Below are positions 22,513 to 30,700 of a stretch of 50,742 nt of DNA, in pieces. The position numbers and the translations under genes are program-made. The stretch's first letter is position 1, and each line of letters opens with the position of its first letter. Below the pieces are notes generated by a model. That model had not been told where the DNA came from. It saw only the letters and a list, made by a program, of their open reading frames with translations, and did no database searches. Source of the stretch: Methanospirillum sp. (GTDB taxonomy: Archaea > Halobacteriota > Methanomicrobia > Methanomicrobiales > Methanospirillaceae). Location: contig JAAYEG010000006.1 of the NCBI GenBank assembly GCA_012728895.1, positions 1-50,742 on the forward strand. The letters are read 5' to 3'.

Positions 22513-23478
22513 ATGGTAAGCGGAACTACTGACAGATACCTGAAGTCCGACGTCGCCCTCCCGGTCCTCTACCGGATCATGGAGCCGCGCCTCGCAATGT
22601 TAGACCTCATCCCGTTCGTCAAGGAGAAGACGGACCACTTCGTCTTCATGCGCGACGCCACAATGAGCGCGGACGCGAAGAAGGAGACCCCGGCCCCGTT
22701 CGAGGACGGCGCCTTCCTGCCGGAGATCGACCGGAGCCGGAAGACCACGGTCGCCGACATCACGAGCGCCAAGGGCTTCTCGATCCGCCTCTCGCGGGCC
22801 CTCATCCGGGACGAGTCCCGGGCCGAGCCCGAGCTCCGCGCCGCGTACGAGCGCGCCGGCTTCTGGATGGCGGAGGCCCTCAATGCCTCCATGCTCGCGG
22901 CCATGACGGCCGGCGCGACCACGTCGTTCACGTACTTCAACCCGACCGTCGCGTGGTCGGACGGGGAATGTGTCCCGCTCGAAGACCTCCTGGCCCTCGG
23001 CCAGGACATGGACCGGGACGGGTACGAGTACAAGCTCACGGACGCCTACGTGCTCAAGCCGTGCTGGAACGAGCTGAATAGCTATCTCTTCAGCCTCGAC
23101 GTCCAGGGCGTCACCCGGGAGATGTACGGCCGGCCCGAACGCCCGAACCGCGACACGATCCGGATCCCCGCGCTCGACCTCGACGTGCACAAGCTCCAGG
23201 CCAGTTCCGGCTTCGCCGACGGCTACGTGCTCGGCGTCGACAGCGAGCACCCGGGCGCCGAATACCACTACTACGTAGATCCGAAATACGGGTCGGCGTC
23301 GGTCTCCTACCCGACGATCGAGAACGGGACGCGGGTCGAGAAGACGGTCCCGAACTTCGGGATCCACTTCAAGCAGTTCGAGGAGGACGGGAGCCACGAC
23401 ACGATCCTTCAGTTCTGGTACGAAGGGAAGACCGCGGTGCGCGAACCGTACGCGCTCCTCTACGGTAGCGGGATCTGA
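22513..23478 (+). CDS. Major capsid protein, HK97-like
   Basis: A 321-residue protein with HK97-fold features: an N-terminal arm, LPVLYRIMEPRLAMLDLIPF, an E-loop-like region (APFEDGAFLPEIDRSRKT), a spine helix (ELRAAYERAGFWMAEALN) and a C-terminal strand-rich P/A domain. No long extra N-terminal scaffold domain is seen, which fits a separate scaffold encoded at 20860. Four bases separate it from the decoration gene. Confidence 0.85.
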   Translation: MVSGTTDRYLKSDVALPVLYRIMEPRLAMLDLIPFVKEKTDHFVFMRDATMSADAKKETPAPFEDGAFLPEIDRSRKTTVADITSAKGFSIRLSRALIRDESRAEPELRAAYERAGFWMAEALNASMLAAMTAGATTSFTYFNPTVAWSDGECVPLEDLLALGQDMDRDGYEYKLTDAYVLKPCWNELNSYLFSLDVQGVTREMYGRPERPNRDTIRIPALDLDVHKLQASSGFADGYVLGVDSEHPGAEYHYYVDPKYGSASVSYPTIENGTRVEKTVPNFGIHFKQFEEDGSHDTILQFWYEGKTAVREPYALLYGSGI

Positions 23479-23488
23479 GGTGTAGGCG

Positions 23489-24313
23489 ATGGCATACACC
23501 GCCCCAACCAGAAAAGAGTTCCGGAGCCGGAAGGGCAAGATCCCCGACAAGACCGCGGACGAGTTCAAGAAGATCGACGACGAGCTCGCCGCGGTCCAGG
23601 CCGGCGCCCTCCTCGTCGACGAGGCGAAGATCATCGTCGGCGACGCGACCGGGACCGGCGTGGGTGTCGCCATGTCCGGCGACGCCACGATCGCCGCCAC
23701 GGGTGCGGTCACGATCGCGGCCGAAGCGGTCACGCTCGCGAAGATGGCCGACCTTGCCCAGGGCTCGCTCATCGTCGGCGCCACGGCCGGCAACCGGCCC
23801 ACCGCGCTCGACGCGAAGACCGCCGGCCAGATCCTCGTCGGCGACGGGACGGACCTGGCGAGCGTCCCGGTCTCCGGTGACGCCACGCTCGCCGCGACGG
23901 GCGCCCTGACGGTCGCGGACAACGCGATCACGAACGCGAAGATCGCCCCGGCCTTCCTCCAGCGCGCGAAGGTCGCGCTCACCCCCGGGGTCGCCGATGA
24001 ATGGGCCTTCAGCTTCCAGAACCCGGAGGCGACGAAGATCATCGTCTTCAAGGGCATGATCCGGATCACGGCCGGCGGTGGGACGCCTCTCGCCGTTATG
24101 AACGTCGGGACCGGGGACGAGGCGACGAGCGCGAATAACAACCTCTGGAACGAGCTCGACATCACGACCCCGGGCATCTTCCAGACGACGTGCGACAAGG
24201 TCTTCGTGCTCGACGAGAAGGGCGGCACGACGGACTTCATCAACGGCCAGATCAAGACCCAGAACGCCGAGGCCCTCGCGGGCGACGCCTACTTCTGGTA
24301 CACGGCGATCTGA
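23489..24313 (+). CDS. Fibre-like virion protein, possible head fibre
   Basis: A 274-residue protein directly after the capsid gene. Residues 60-160 contain fibre-type repeats (SGDATIAATGAVTIA, SGDATLAATGALTVA; TAGQILVGDGTDLASV) as in trimeric phage fibres. The C-terminal 120 residues form a beta-rich head domain that could bind a receptor or surface glycan. Gene order suggests attachment to the capsid and not the tail, as with head fibres of some phages. Confidence 0.6.
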   Translation: MAYTAPTRKEFRSRKGKIPDKTADEFKKIDDELAAVQAGALLVDEAKIIVGDATGTGVGVAMSGDATIAATGAVTIAAEAVTLAKMADLAQGSLIVGATAGNRPTALDAKTAGQILVGDGTDLASVPVSGDATLAATGALTVADNAITNAKIAPAFLQRAKVALTPGVADEWAFSFQNPEATKIIVFKGMIRITAGGGTPLAVMNVGTGDEATSANNNLWNELDITTPGIFQTTCDKVFVLDEKGGTTDFINGQIKTQNAEALAGDAYFWYTAI

Positions 24314-24325
24314 GGGGGTCTGGCC

Positions 24326-24697
24326 GTGGTCTACACGTACACCCTGACGAACGACATCGGAAAGGTGCGGTTGCTCGTCCCCGACCGCGTCCAAACGGGC
24401 GCCGCGTTTACGGACGAGGAGATCACGGCCCTCCTGGCCCTCGAAGGCGGGGACGTCTACGGGGGCGCCGCGGCCGCGTGCGACGTGCTCGCGAACGACG
24501 AGGCGCTCGCTGGGAAAGTGATCTCGGCGAACGGCGTCTCGACGAACGGGGTCGCCGTCGGCCAATACTTCAGCGCGAAGGCCGAGAAATACCGGGCCCG
24601 GATCGGGTCGGCCGGCACGGCGGGCGGTGAATGGGTCGGGGTCGCTTCGGCGGCCGTGGACCAATTCACCGACACGCAGATCGGAGGCACCGACTGA
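24326..24697 (+). CDS. Head-tail connector (adaptor) protein
   Basis: A 123-residue helical protein from a GTG start. The pattern TLTNDIGKVRLLVPD, FTDEEITALLALEGGD and a following helix bundle is that of the HK97 gp6/SPP1 gp15-like adaptors that bind beneath the portal. Position after the capsid genes and before the stopper agrees. Confidence 0.75.
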   Translation: MVYTYTLTNDIGKVRLLVPDRVQTGAAFTDEEITALLALEGGDVYGGAAAACDVLANDEALAGKVISANGVSTNGVAVGQYFSAKAEKYRARIGSAGTAGGEWVGVASAAVDQFTDTQIGGTD

Positions 24698-25068
24698 TGG
24701 CCTCCTCGCGTCCCCTCATCCCGTCCAACTGGCTCACCGTCGGGCTCGCCGGCCGGTGGCATACGACCGTCGCGCTCCAGGAGCCGACCGAGACCGTGAA
24801 CGAGCACGGGGACGTCTCGACATCGTTCAAGACCGTCACGGGATGCTCCGCGGTCGACGCGATCGTCCGGCACGAGGGCACGGTCGAGGTCGAGAAGGAC
24901 GGCGTTATGGTCCAGGTCTCGACCTACAACGTGATCCTCAAGGGGTATTACCCGGCCGTCACGGACAAGCACCGGGTCGTCTACCAGAGCCGGAACCACG
25001 GGGTCGTCGCGTACGACTCGCCCCCGGGCTCGCCGTTCACGCACCTGGTTATGCGCGAGGTCGTCTGA
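24697..25068 (+). CDS. Head closure (stopper) protein
   Basis: A 123-residue protein starting at the ATG of a TGATG overlap. Beta-rich, with TVALQEPTETVNEHGDVSTSF and YNVILKGYYPAV, resembling SPP1 gp16/HK97 gp7-like head-closure proteins that plug the connector until the tail joins. The call is mainly by position and strand pattern. Confidence 0.65.
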   Translation: MASSRPLIPSNWLTVGLAGRWHTTVALQEPTETVNEHGDVSTSFKTVTGCSAVDAIVRHEGTVEVEKDGVMVQVSTYNVILKGYYPAVTDKHRVVYQSRNHGVVAYDSPPGSPFTHLVMREVV

Positions 25069-25355
25069 TGCCCGACGACGCCGCCGAGGAGCTCACCGAC
25101 ACCACGCCGGTCACGCACGCCGAGTGCTACCACCACCGGACCCTCATCAACAATCGATTCTCGACCATCGAGGGGGTGATCGAGACCCTGACCAAGCAGA
25201 TCGACGCCGTCTACAAGAAGGTCGATAGCACCGACAAGAAGGTTAACGCCCTGACTGACAAGCTCGACCGCGGGGTATGGATCCTCGTCTTGATCCTCAT
25301 CGGGATACTCCTGGGGCGGGGTCTCGACGTCGCGGCCGTGATCGGGGGGCTCTGA
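25068..25355 (+). CDS. Coiled-coil protein with C-terminal membrane helix
   Basis: A 95-residue protein coupled by a TGATG overlap. Residues 30-68 are a heptad coiled coil (STIEGVIETLTKQIDAVYKK). Residues 70-95 are a transmembrane helix (WILVLILIGILLGRG and more). The layout is that of XhlA-type haemolysin or holin-associated proteins. It interrupts the otherwise standard connector cluster. A role in lysis or membrane perturbation is likely but not shown. Confidence 0.6.
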   Translation: MPDDAAEELTDTTPVTHAECYHHRTLINNRFSTIEGVIETLTKQIDAVYKKVDSTDKKVNALTDKLDRGVWILVLILIGILLGRGLDVAAVIGGL

Positions 25356-25362
25356 GCGTCCC

Positions 25363-25887
25363 ATGTCCGGCTTCACGATCTCGCTGGTGGCGAAGGGCGA
25401 CGGGGCGACCCTCGATCGCATCTACGACGCTCTCGTACGTGAGGCCGAGACGATCGCGTGCGCCGGCGCGCTTCCGATCGCGAACTATGCCAAGATCATC
25501 GTGCGGAAGAAGACCGGGACGCTCGCGAGGTCGATCCACATCGGCGGGCACGCGGACCTCACGCCGGACACCCGGCTTAACGCGGACCTCTTCGAGTACG
25601 GCGAGATCGCCATGCCGGAGCGCTCCGCGACCGGGGCCGCGGTCTTCGTCGGGACGAACCTCAATTACGCCCCCATTATCGAGTTCGGCGGGGCCGGGCG
25701 GATCTCGGCCGCCGCGAAGGTCGCGCTCCACAAGTACGGCGGGGGCCAGATAACGGGCAACTTCCGCCCGGCGTATCCCTTCCTCCGGCCGGCCTTCGAG
25801 TCCGGCGCCGTCCGGGAGGAGTCCCGGGAGGCCGTCGTGCTCTCGGCCCAGATCATCACCCAGCACGCGCTCGCCGGAGGGGCCTGA
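25363..25887 (+). CDS. Tail completion protein, HK97 gp10-like
   Basis: A 174-residue protein with the family pattern: an N-terminal helix, KTGTLARSIHIGG, NLNYAPIIEFGG and a final RPAYPFLRPAFESG. These proteins finish the head-proximal end of the tail and help joining. It overlaps the terminator gene by one base (TGATG). Confidence 0.8.
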   Translation: MSGFTISLVAKGDGATLDRIYDALVREAETIACAGALPIANYAKIIVRKKTGTLARSIHIGGHADLTPDTRLNADLFEYGEIAMPERSATGAAVFVGTNLNYAPIIEFGGAGRISAAAKVALHKYGGGQITGNFRPAYPFLRPAFESGAVREESREAVVLSAQIITQHALAGGA

Positions 25888-26261
25888 TGGTCTCGACCGA
25901 CTGGAGAGCGCTCCTCGTCACCTGGCTCAAGGACAACGTCACGACGAACGTCTACCACCTGGTGCCGCCGGGCTCGCCCGCGAAGCCGTTCCTGGTGTAC
26001 CAGGTGATCGCCGACCCCGAGATCTGGGGCCACCACGGGCCCGCGCTCGTCCAACTCTCCGCCTATGCGACCACGTCCGACGGCGCGTTAGCCGTCCGCA
26101 ACGCGATCCGTTCCGCGGTGGAGGACCGCGGGACGGGGATCGTGTCCGCGACCGACCGGATCGAGGCGATCACGCTCGCCGACGACCGGGAGGACCACGA
26201 CACGGTCTTCGGCTATCGCCAGGACCAGGACGTCCACGTCCTCCACGTTAAGAAGAGGTAA
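25887..26261 (+). CDS. Tail terminator protein
   Basis: A 124-residue alpha/beta protein of the lambda gpU/HK97 gp10-11 neighbourhood type: WRALLVTWLKDNVTTNVYHLVPP, PFLVYQVIADPEIWG, VQLSAYATT and RIEAITLADDRED, ending HVLHVKKR. It would cap the tail tube and fix the joining surface. Order completion, terminator, tube protein is as expected. Confidence 0.75.
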   Translation: MVSTDWRALLVTWLKDNVTTNVYHLVPPGSPAKPFLVYQVIADPEIWGHHGPALVQLSAYATTSDGALAVRNAIRSAVEDRGTGIVSATDRIEAITLADDREDHDTVFGYRQDQDVHVLHVKKR

Positions 26262-26266
26262 CCACC

Positions 26267-27094
26267 ATGGCACAGACCACTGTTCAGAATGACAACGCGA
26301 TCCTTTTCGGGTCGGCAAAAATCGAGATCGCCCCCTACACGACGGGCGTGTATTCCAACATCGGCGCCGCCGACGGCATCAAATTCAACTTCAAGCCCAA
26401 ATTTGAAGTAATTGAATTTGATAACACGGAGGTCTGGAAGAAGTACGCGAACGCCGACGAGGCCACCATCTCCGGCACCTGGTACGAGCTCTCCGCCGAG
26501 AACATCAAAAAAGTCTTGGGCGGCATGGCGAACCTCGGCACGGTCACGACCGACCCGGTCGCCGTCACGAACGAGGCGATCACCCTGACGGGCGTGGTCT
26601 CCCAGCGCCTCGCGCACAAGAACGGCGACGGGACCGAGGTCGCGACCATCACGGTCAGGTCGGAGTCCGGCGGGGGCACGACCTACACCCGGGCCGCGGT
26701 CGGCTCGTCGTCGTCTGACTACGCGATCGCCGTCGACGGTGACGGGTACACCACGATCGTCCGGATGGCCGACTCGGACATCGCCACGGGCGCGACCGTC
26801 TTCGTGAACTACACCTACACCCCGGCGGCATCGAAGACGATCGACGTCGGCGGGATCACGGCGCTCGACTTCCTGAAGATCCGCCTCACCAACACCCGGC
26901 CGAGCGACACCAAACAGTTCATCGTCGTGTGCCACAAGGCAACGATCGAAGGGGATCTCTCGTGGACGTACGGGAAGGACGGCAACCTGAAACCCCTGGG
27001 GAGCCCGTTCGCGTTCAAGGCCATCAAGGACACGACCCTCGCGTCCGGGTACCAGCTCTTCCAGATCAAGGACGAACAGTCGGTGGTGTGGTGA
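26267..27094 (+). CDS. Major tail tube protein
   Basis: A 275-residue beta-rich protein before the chaperone genes. The N-terminal part (NAILFGSAKIEIAPYTTGV, then FKPKFEVIEFDNTEVW) matches the tail-tube beta-sandwich. Residues 115-190 (ITVRSESGGGTTYTRAAVG, YAIAVDGDGYTTIVRM) form an inserted domain that could decorate the outside of the tail. It has a clear start after ACCACC and five bases of spacing from the previous stop. Confidence 0.8.
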   Translation: MAQTTVQNDNAILFGSAKIEIAPYTTGVYSNIGAADGIKFNFKPKFEVIEFDNTEVWKKYANADEATISGTWYELSAENIKKVLGGMANLGTVTTDPVAVTNEAITLTGVVSQRLAHKNGDGTEVATITVRSESGGGTTYTRAAVGSSSSDYAIAVDGDGYTTIVRMADSDIATGATVFVNYTYTPAASKTIDVGGITALDFLKIRLTNTRPSDTKQFIVVCHKATIEGDLSWTYGKDGNLKPLGSPFAFKAIKDTTLASGYQLFQIKDEQSVVW

Positions 27095-27095
27095 T

Positions 27096-27461
27096 ATGGC
27101 GGATACCGCCACCCCCACCGTCTTCGAGCCGAAGGAGCGCGAGAAGGTCGCGCTCATCATCGGCGGCGAGGAGGTCGACATCACGCGGATCCCCATGAGG
27201 ACGCTCATCAAGGTGCTCGACCTCGTCGGGACGGACGCCGAGAACCTCGGGATGGGGAACTACGAGAAGACGTTAACCGCCGTCGCGCTCGTGTGCGAGC
27301 CCAAGAACGAGGCCGTGACCAAGGACTTCCTCCTGGACCTCGACGCCTTCGACGAGGTGATCCCCGCGCTCGCCTTCGTCATGGCGTACGTGAACCGGCG
27401 GGCCGCGGAGTTCAAGGCCGTCACGGACGCGGAAAAAAACCCGACGGTCTTATCGAGTTAG
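27096..27461 (+). CDS. Tail assembly chaperone G
   Basis: A 121-residue helical protein between tail tube and tape measure (EVDITRIPMRTLIKVLDLVG; ALAFVMAYVNRRAAEFK). It is the short product of a G/GT pair. The normal frame stops at 27459-27461, 19 bases after a slippery heptamer at 27434-27440. G proteins coat the tape measure and recruit tube subunits during assembly. Confidence 0.8.
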   Translation: MADTATPTVFEPKEREKVALIIGGEEVDITRIPMRTLIKVLDLVGTDAENLGMGNYEKTLTAVALVCEPKNEAVTKDFLLDLDAFDEVIPALAFVMAYVNRRAAEFKAVTDAEKNPTVLSS

Positions 27462-27730
27462 TCGCCGCGCTCGGTATGATCTACGGCTGGACGCCTGACT
27501 ACATCCTGGACAGGCTGACGGTCGAGGACGCGGTGCGATTCGTCGCCGCCGGCTCGCGGCTCATGGGAGGCGGTCGCCGCCCCGGGCTCCAGCCGGCGCT
27601 CTCGGCCGCGGGCCCGGGGAACTATCCGGAATCTCCGGATAGTTCGGCGCGGAGTGCTCCCGATCACGAGCTCGGCACCTACCAGGAGCCCGACCGGGCG
27701 GGCTTCTGGAAGGTCGCCACGGGGAACTAG
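27096..27730 (+). CDS. Tail assembly chaperone GT, -1 frameshift product
   Basis: Slipping back one base on A-AAA-AAC continues reading from base 27440 as PDGLIELVAALGMIYGWTPDY to the stop at 27728-27730, giving about 211 residues. The added 96 residues include a helix (ELVAALGMIYGW) and a disordered proline/serine-rich end. The downstream frame has no good start of its own and ends one base before the tape-measure ATG, exactly as in lambda G/GT. The frame relation and heptamer phase are read directly; efficiency is unknown. Confidence 0.85.
27434..27440 (+). other. Slippery site A-AAA-AAC for -1 frameshift
   Basis: The heptamer AAAAAAC is in phase with the G frame as A, AAA, AAC, the canonical X-XXY-YYZ form. 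Runs of seven or more A/T bases are very rare in this GC-rich region. No obvious pseudoknot follows in the next 40 bases by eye. Confidence 0.85.
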
Positions 27731-30700
27731 ATGGCGAACACAATCGAAGAGCTCTCATACAAGTTCGGCGTCGACCTCGACGACCTCAAGGCGGGCTTCG
27801 CGGAGGCCGGCGCGGACGTCGCGACCTTCTCCGCCGAGACGACCGCGAACCTCCAACAGGCGCGGATCCAGTTCGAGGCGTGGGCCGACTCCCAGCGGGA
27901 ATGGGCCGCGGAGGTCCAGAAATACGCCAACGGGGAGTATTCGGTCTATTCCGTCCGGGGCGTGAGCGACGACGCCCTCTCTCGCGCCAGCGGGATCGAG
28001 GACGTGATCGCGGCCCGCGAAAAGGAGCTCTTCGCGACCGAAGCGGTCACCGGGGCCCTACGCGACCAGGCCACGGCCGCGGACGAGGCCCGGGCCGCGG
28101 AGGCCGCGCTCAAGACCGAGCTCGACGCCCTCAATGCGTCGGCGGAGACCCTCGGCCGGGGTCTCGAAATCCTCGGCGGGATCCTCGTCGGGCTCGGCTC
28201 GGCGACCATTCTTCTCAGGGACGACGCCCGCCAGATGGAGGCTTCGTTCGCGACCACGGCGCTCGCCATGAACGCCGACGCGGAGGCCGTGGAGGATCTC
28301 GGGTACTCGCTCCAGTCGGTCACGGACCCGATCGCCGACGTCGCGGGCGCCATGGACTACTTGAGCCGGGCCGGGGTCGACGACATCGAGACCATGGGCC
28401 GGCTCACGGACGCCCTCGGGCTCCTCTCGACCGCGGTCGACGCGCCGGCCTCCAGCCTCGCGCGGACCCTCGTCCCGGCCCTCCAGGCGATGAACGAGCC
28501 CCTCGCGAACCTTCCCCAGTACGTCGACGGCTTTACGGCGATGTTCCGGGAGAGCACGGTCGAGATCGGCGAGTTTTCCAGCTTCATCCGGCGCGTCGGG
28601 CCCGACCTCCAGGATCTCGGGCTCTCCCTGACGGACGTCATGGCGATCGTCATGGCCCTGACGGAGCGGGGGATCGAGGGCTACACGGCATTTCGGAAGA
28701 TCAACGAGGCCATCCGGGAGGTCAAGGGGGCCGCGGAAGAGCTCGAAACCCTCGTCGACCAACAGGAGCGGCTCGGCGACCGGATCGAGGACACGGCCGC
28801 GGCGATCGCGAAGTACGAGGCGAGCCTCTCGCTCTCGACCGAACAAATCGAACGCATGGCGGACGCGACCGACGGCGCCGATAAGGCCCTCGCCCGGCTC
28901 GCGAGCCGGGCCCGGGACGTCGAAGAGGCCATGGCCGACTACGCCCGGACGGCCGCGGACGACGCCGCCGAGGCCGCCGAACGCCTGGCGGAGGTCCACG
29001 AACGGGCCGCGGCACGGGTCGCCGAGTTCGAGGAGCGGATCGCCGACACGGCGCGGGCCGTCGAGCGATACCGGCGGAACTCCGCCGAACGCGCCGCGGA
29101 GGCCGTGGAGGCCCTCGCGGACGCGCACGAGAGCGCCGCCGACCGGATCGCCGACTACCAGGAGCGGATCGAGGCGACCGAAAAGGCCGTCGCCCGGTAC
29201 ACGGAGGACGCCGCGGAGAAGGCAGCGAAGGCCGCGGACGACATCGCGGACGCCCACGAACGGGCCGCGGAGCGGATCACCGACTACGAAGAGCGGATCG
29301 TCTCCACGCGCGAGGCGGTGATCCGGTATCGCCAGGACGCGATCGAGAAGGCCGCGGATGCGGAGGAGCGGCTCGCCGCGGCCCACGAGACGGCCGCCGA
29401 GAAGCTCGCCGACTACGACGAGAAGATCGCGAAGCTCACGGCCCGGCGGGACGAGGGGCTCCCGGGGCTCGTGCTCGCGGACCCCGACACGTCCGCCGCG
29501 GACGCCGAGATCGCGAAGCTCGAAGCGGCCCGGCAGAAAGTGGTCGATAATCTCGCGAAGACGGACGCGAAATACGAACGCGACCGCCGGAAGGCCATCG
29601 TCGCGGAGGCCGAGTATTACGACGCCTCCCAGAAGAAGGTCGCGGATTACCAGAAGGCGATCGAAAAGACGAAGGCCGACCTCGTCGAGGCGGACGAGGA
29701 GTACGCGAAGGCCCGGGCCCGGGCGCTCCGGGACGAGGCCGACTACTTCGAGCGCTCCCAGAAGGCGCTCGACGACTACGCGAAGGGGATCGCGGACACC
29801 AGGGAGGGGCTCGCCGACACGGAGGCCCGGTACGCGAAGGACCGGGCGAAACAGGCCGAGGCGGACGCCGAGTACTACCGGACGCAACAGAAGCGGGTCG
29901 CGGACTACCGGGCGAGCATCGCGCAAACGCGCGAGGACGAGGCGAAGGCCGAAGCGGACGCCGCGAAGGAGGCCGAACGCCGGAAGGAGCGCGAGGCCGA
30001 GTATTACGAGGACCAACGCGAACGCCTGGCAGAGATCGCGGCCCAGAAGGTCGAGATAGAGGAGGAGCTCGCGAAGGCCCTCCAGAAGATCCGGGACGAG
30101 ACCGTCCCGACGGAGGAGGAGACCCGGGCGTACGAACGGAACCGGGATCTCCTCGCCGACCTGAAGACCGATTACGACGAGCTCACGACCACGATCGACG
30201 AGAAGACCGCGGCCCTCAACCGCCAGCTCACGCCCCAGGAGAGGCTCGCCGAGCTCCTCGGGATCTCGCTCGACGACCTCAAGACGTACAACGACCTGAC
30301 GGCCGACGGGACGGGGAAGGCGAAGGACTACGCCGCGGCGCAAGAGATCGCCGTCGGCACCATGGATCGCTGGGGCTACTGGCTCACGACCCTGAAGCAA
30401 CAGGCCGCGGACCTCCTGGCGCCCCTCGAACCCCTCGCCCCGGTCTTCATCGGGTTAGGGGGAGCGCTCGCCTTCCTCGGCGGGCTTTTGCCCACCGTCG
30501 TCGCCCTCCTGGGGCCCGAGGCGGTCGCGGGCGGTGCCGGGCTCTCCGGGGCCCTCGTATCGCTCGCGGCGGCGGCGGCCACGAGCTTGAACCCGGTCCT
30601 CCTCCTCCTCGGCGCGCTCTCCGGGGGCGCGGCGATCCTCTGGGGCATGTGGACCGCGTCGGAAGATCTGCGGACGTCCGTCGGGAACCTCCTGGGGGCG

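Noticed and set aside
28058-30400. 780-codon open frame on the - strand opposite the tape measure
   Set aside because: It follows the repeat pattern of the coiled-coil gene in antisense and resembles no protein; no ribosome binding site or promoter fits.
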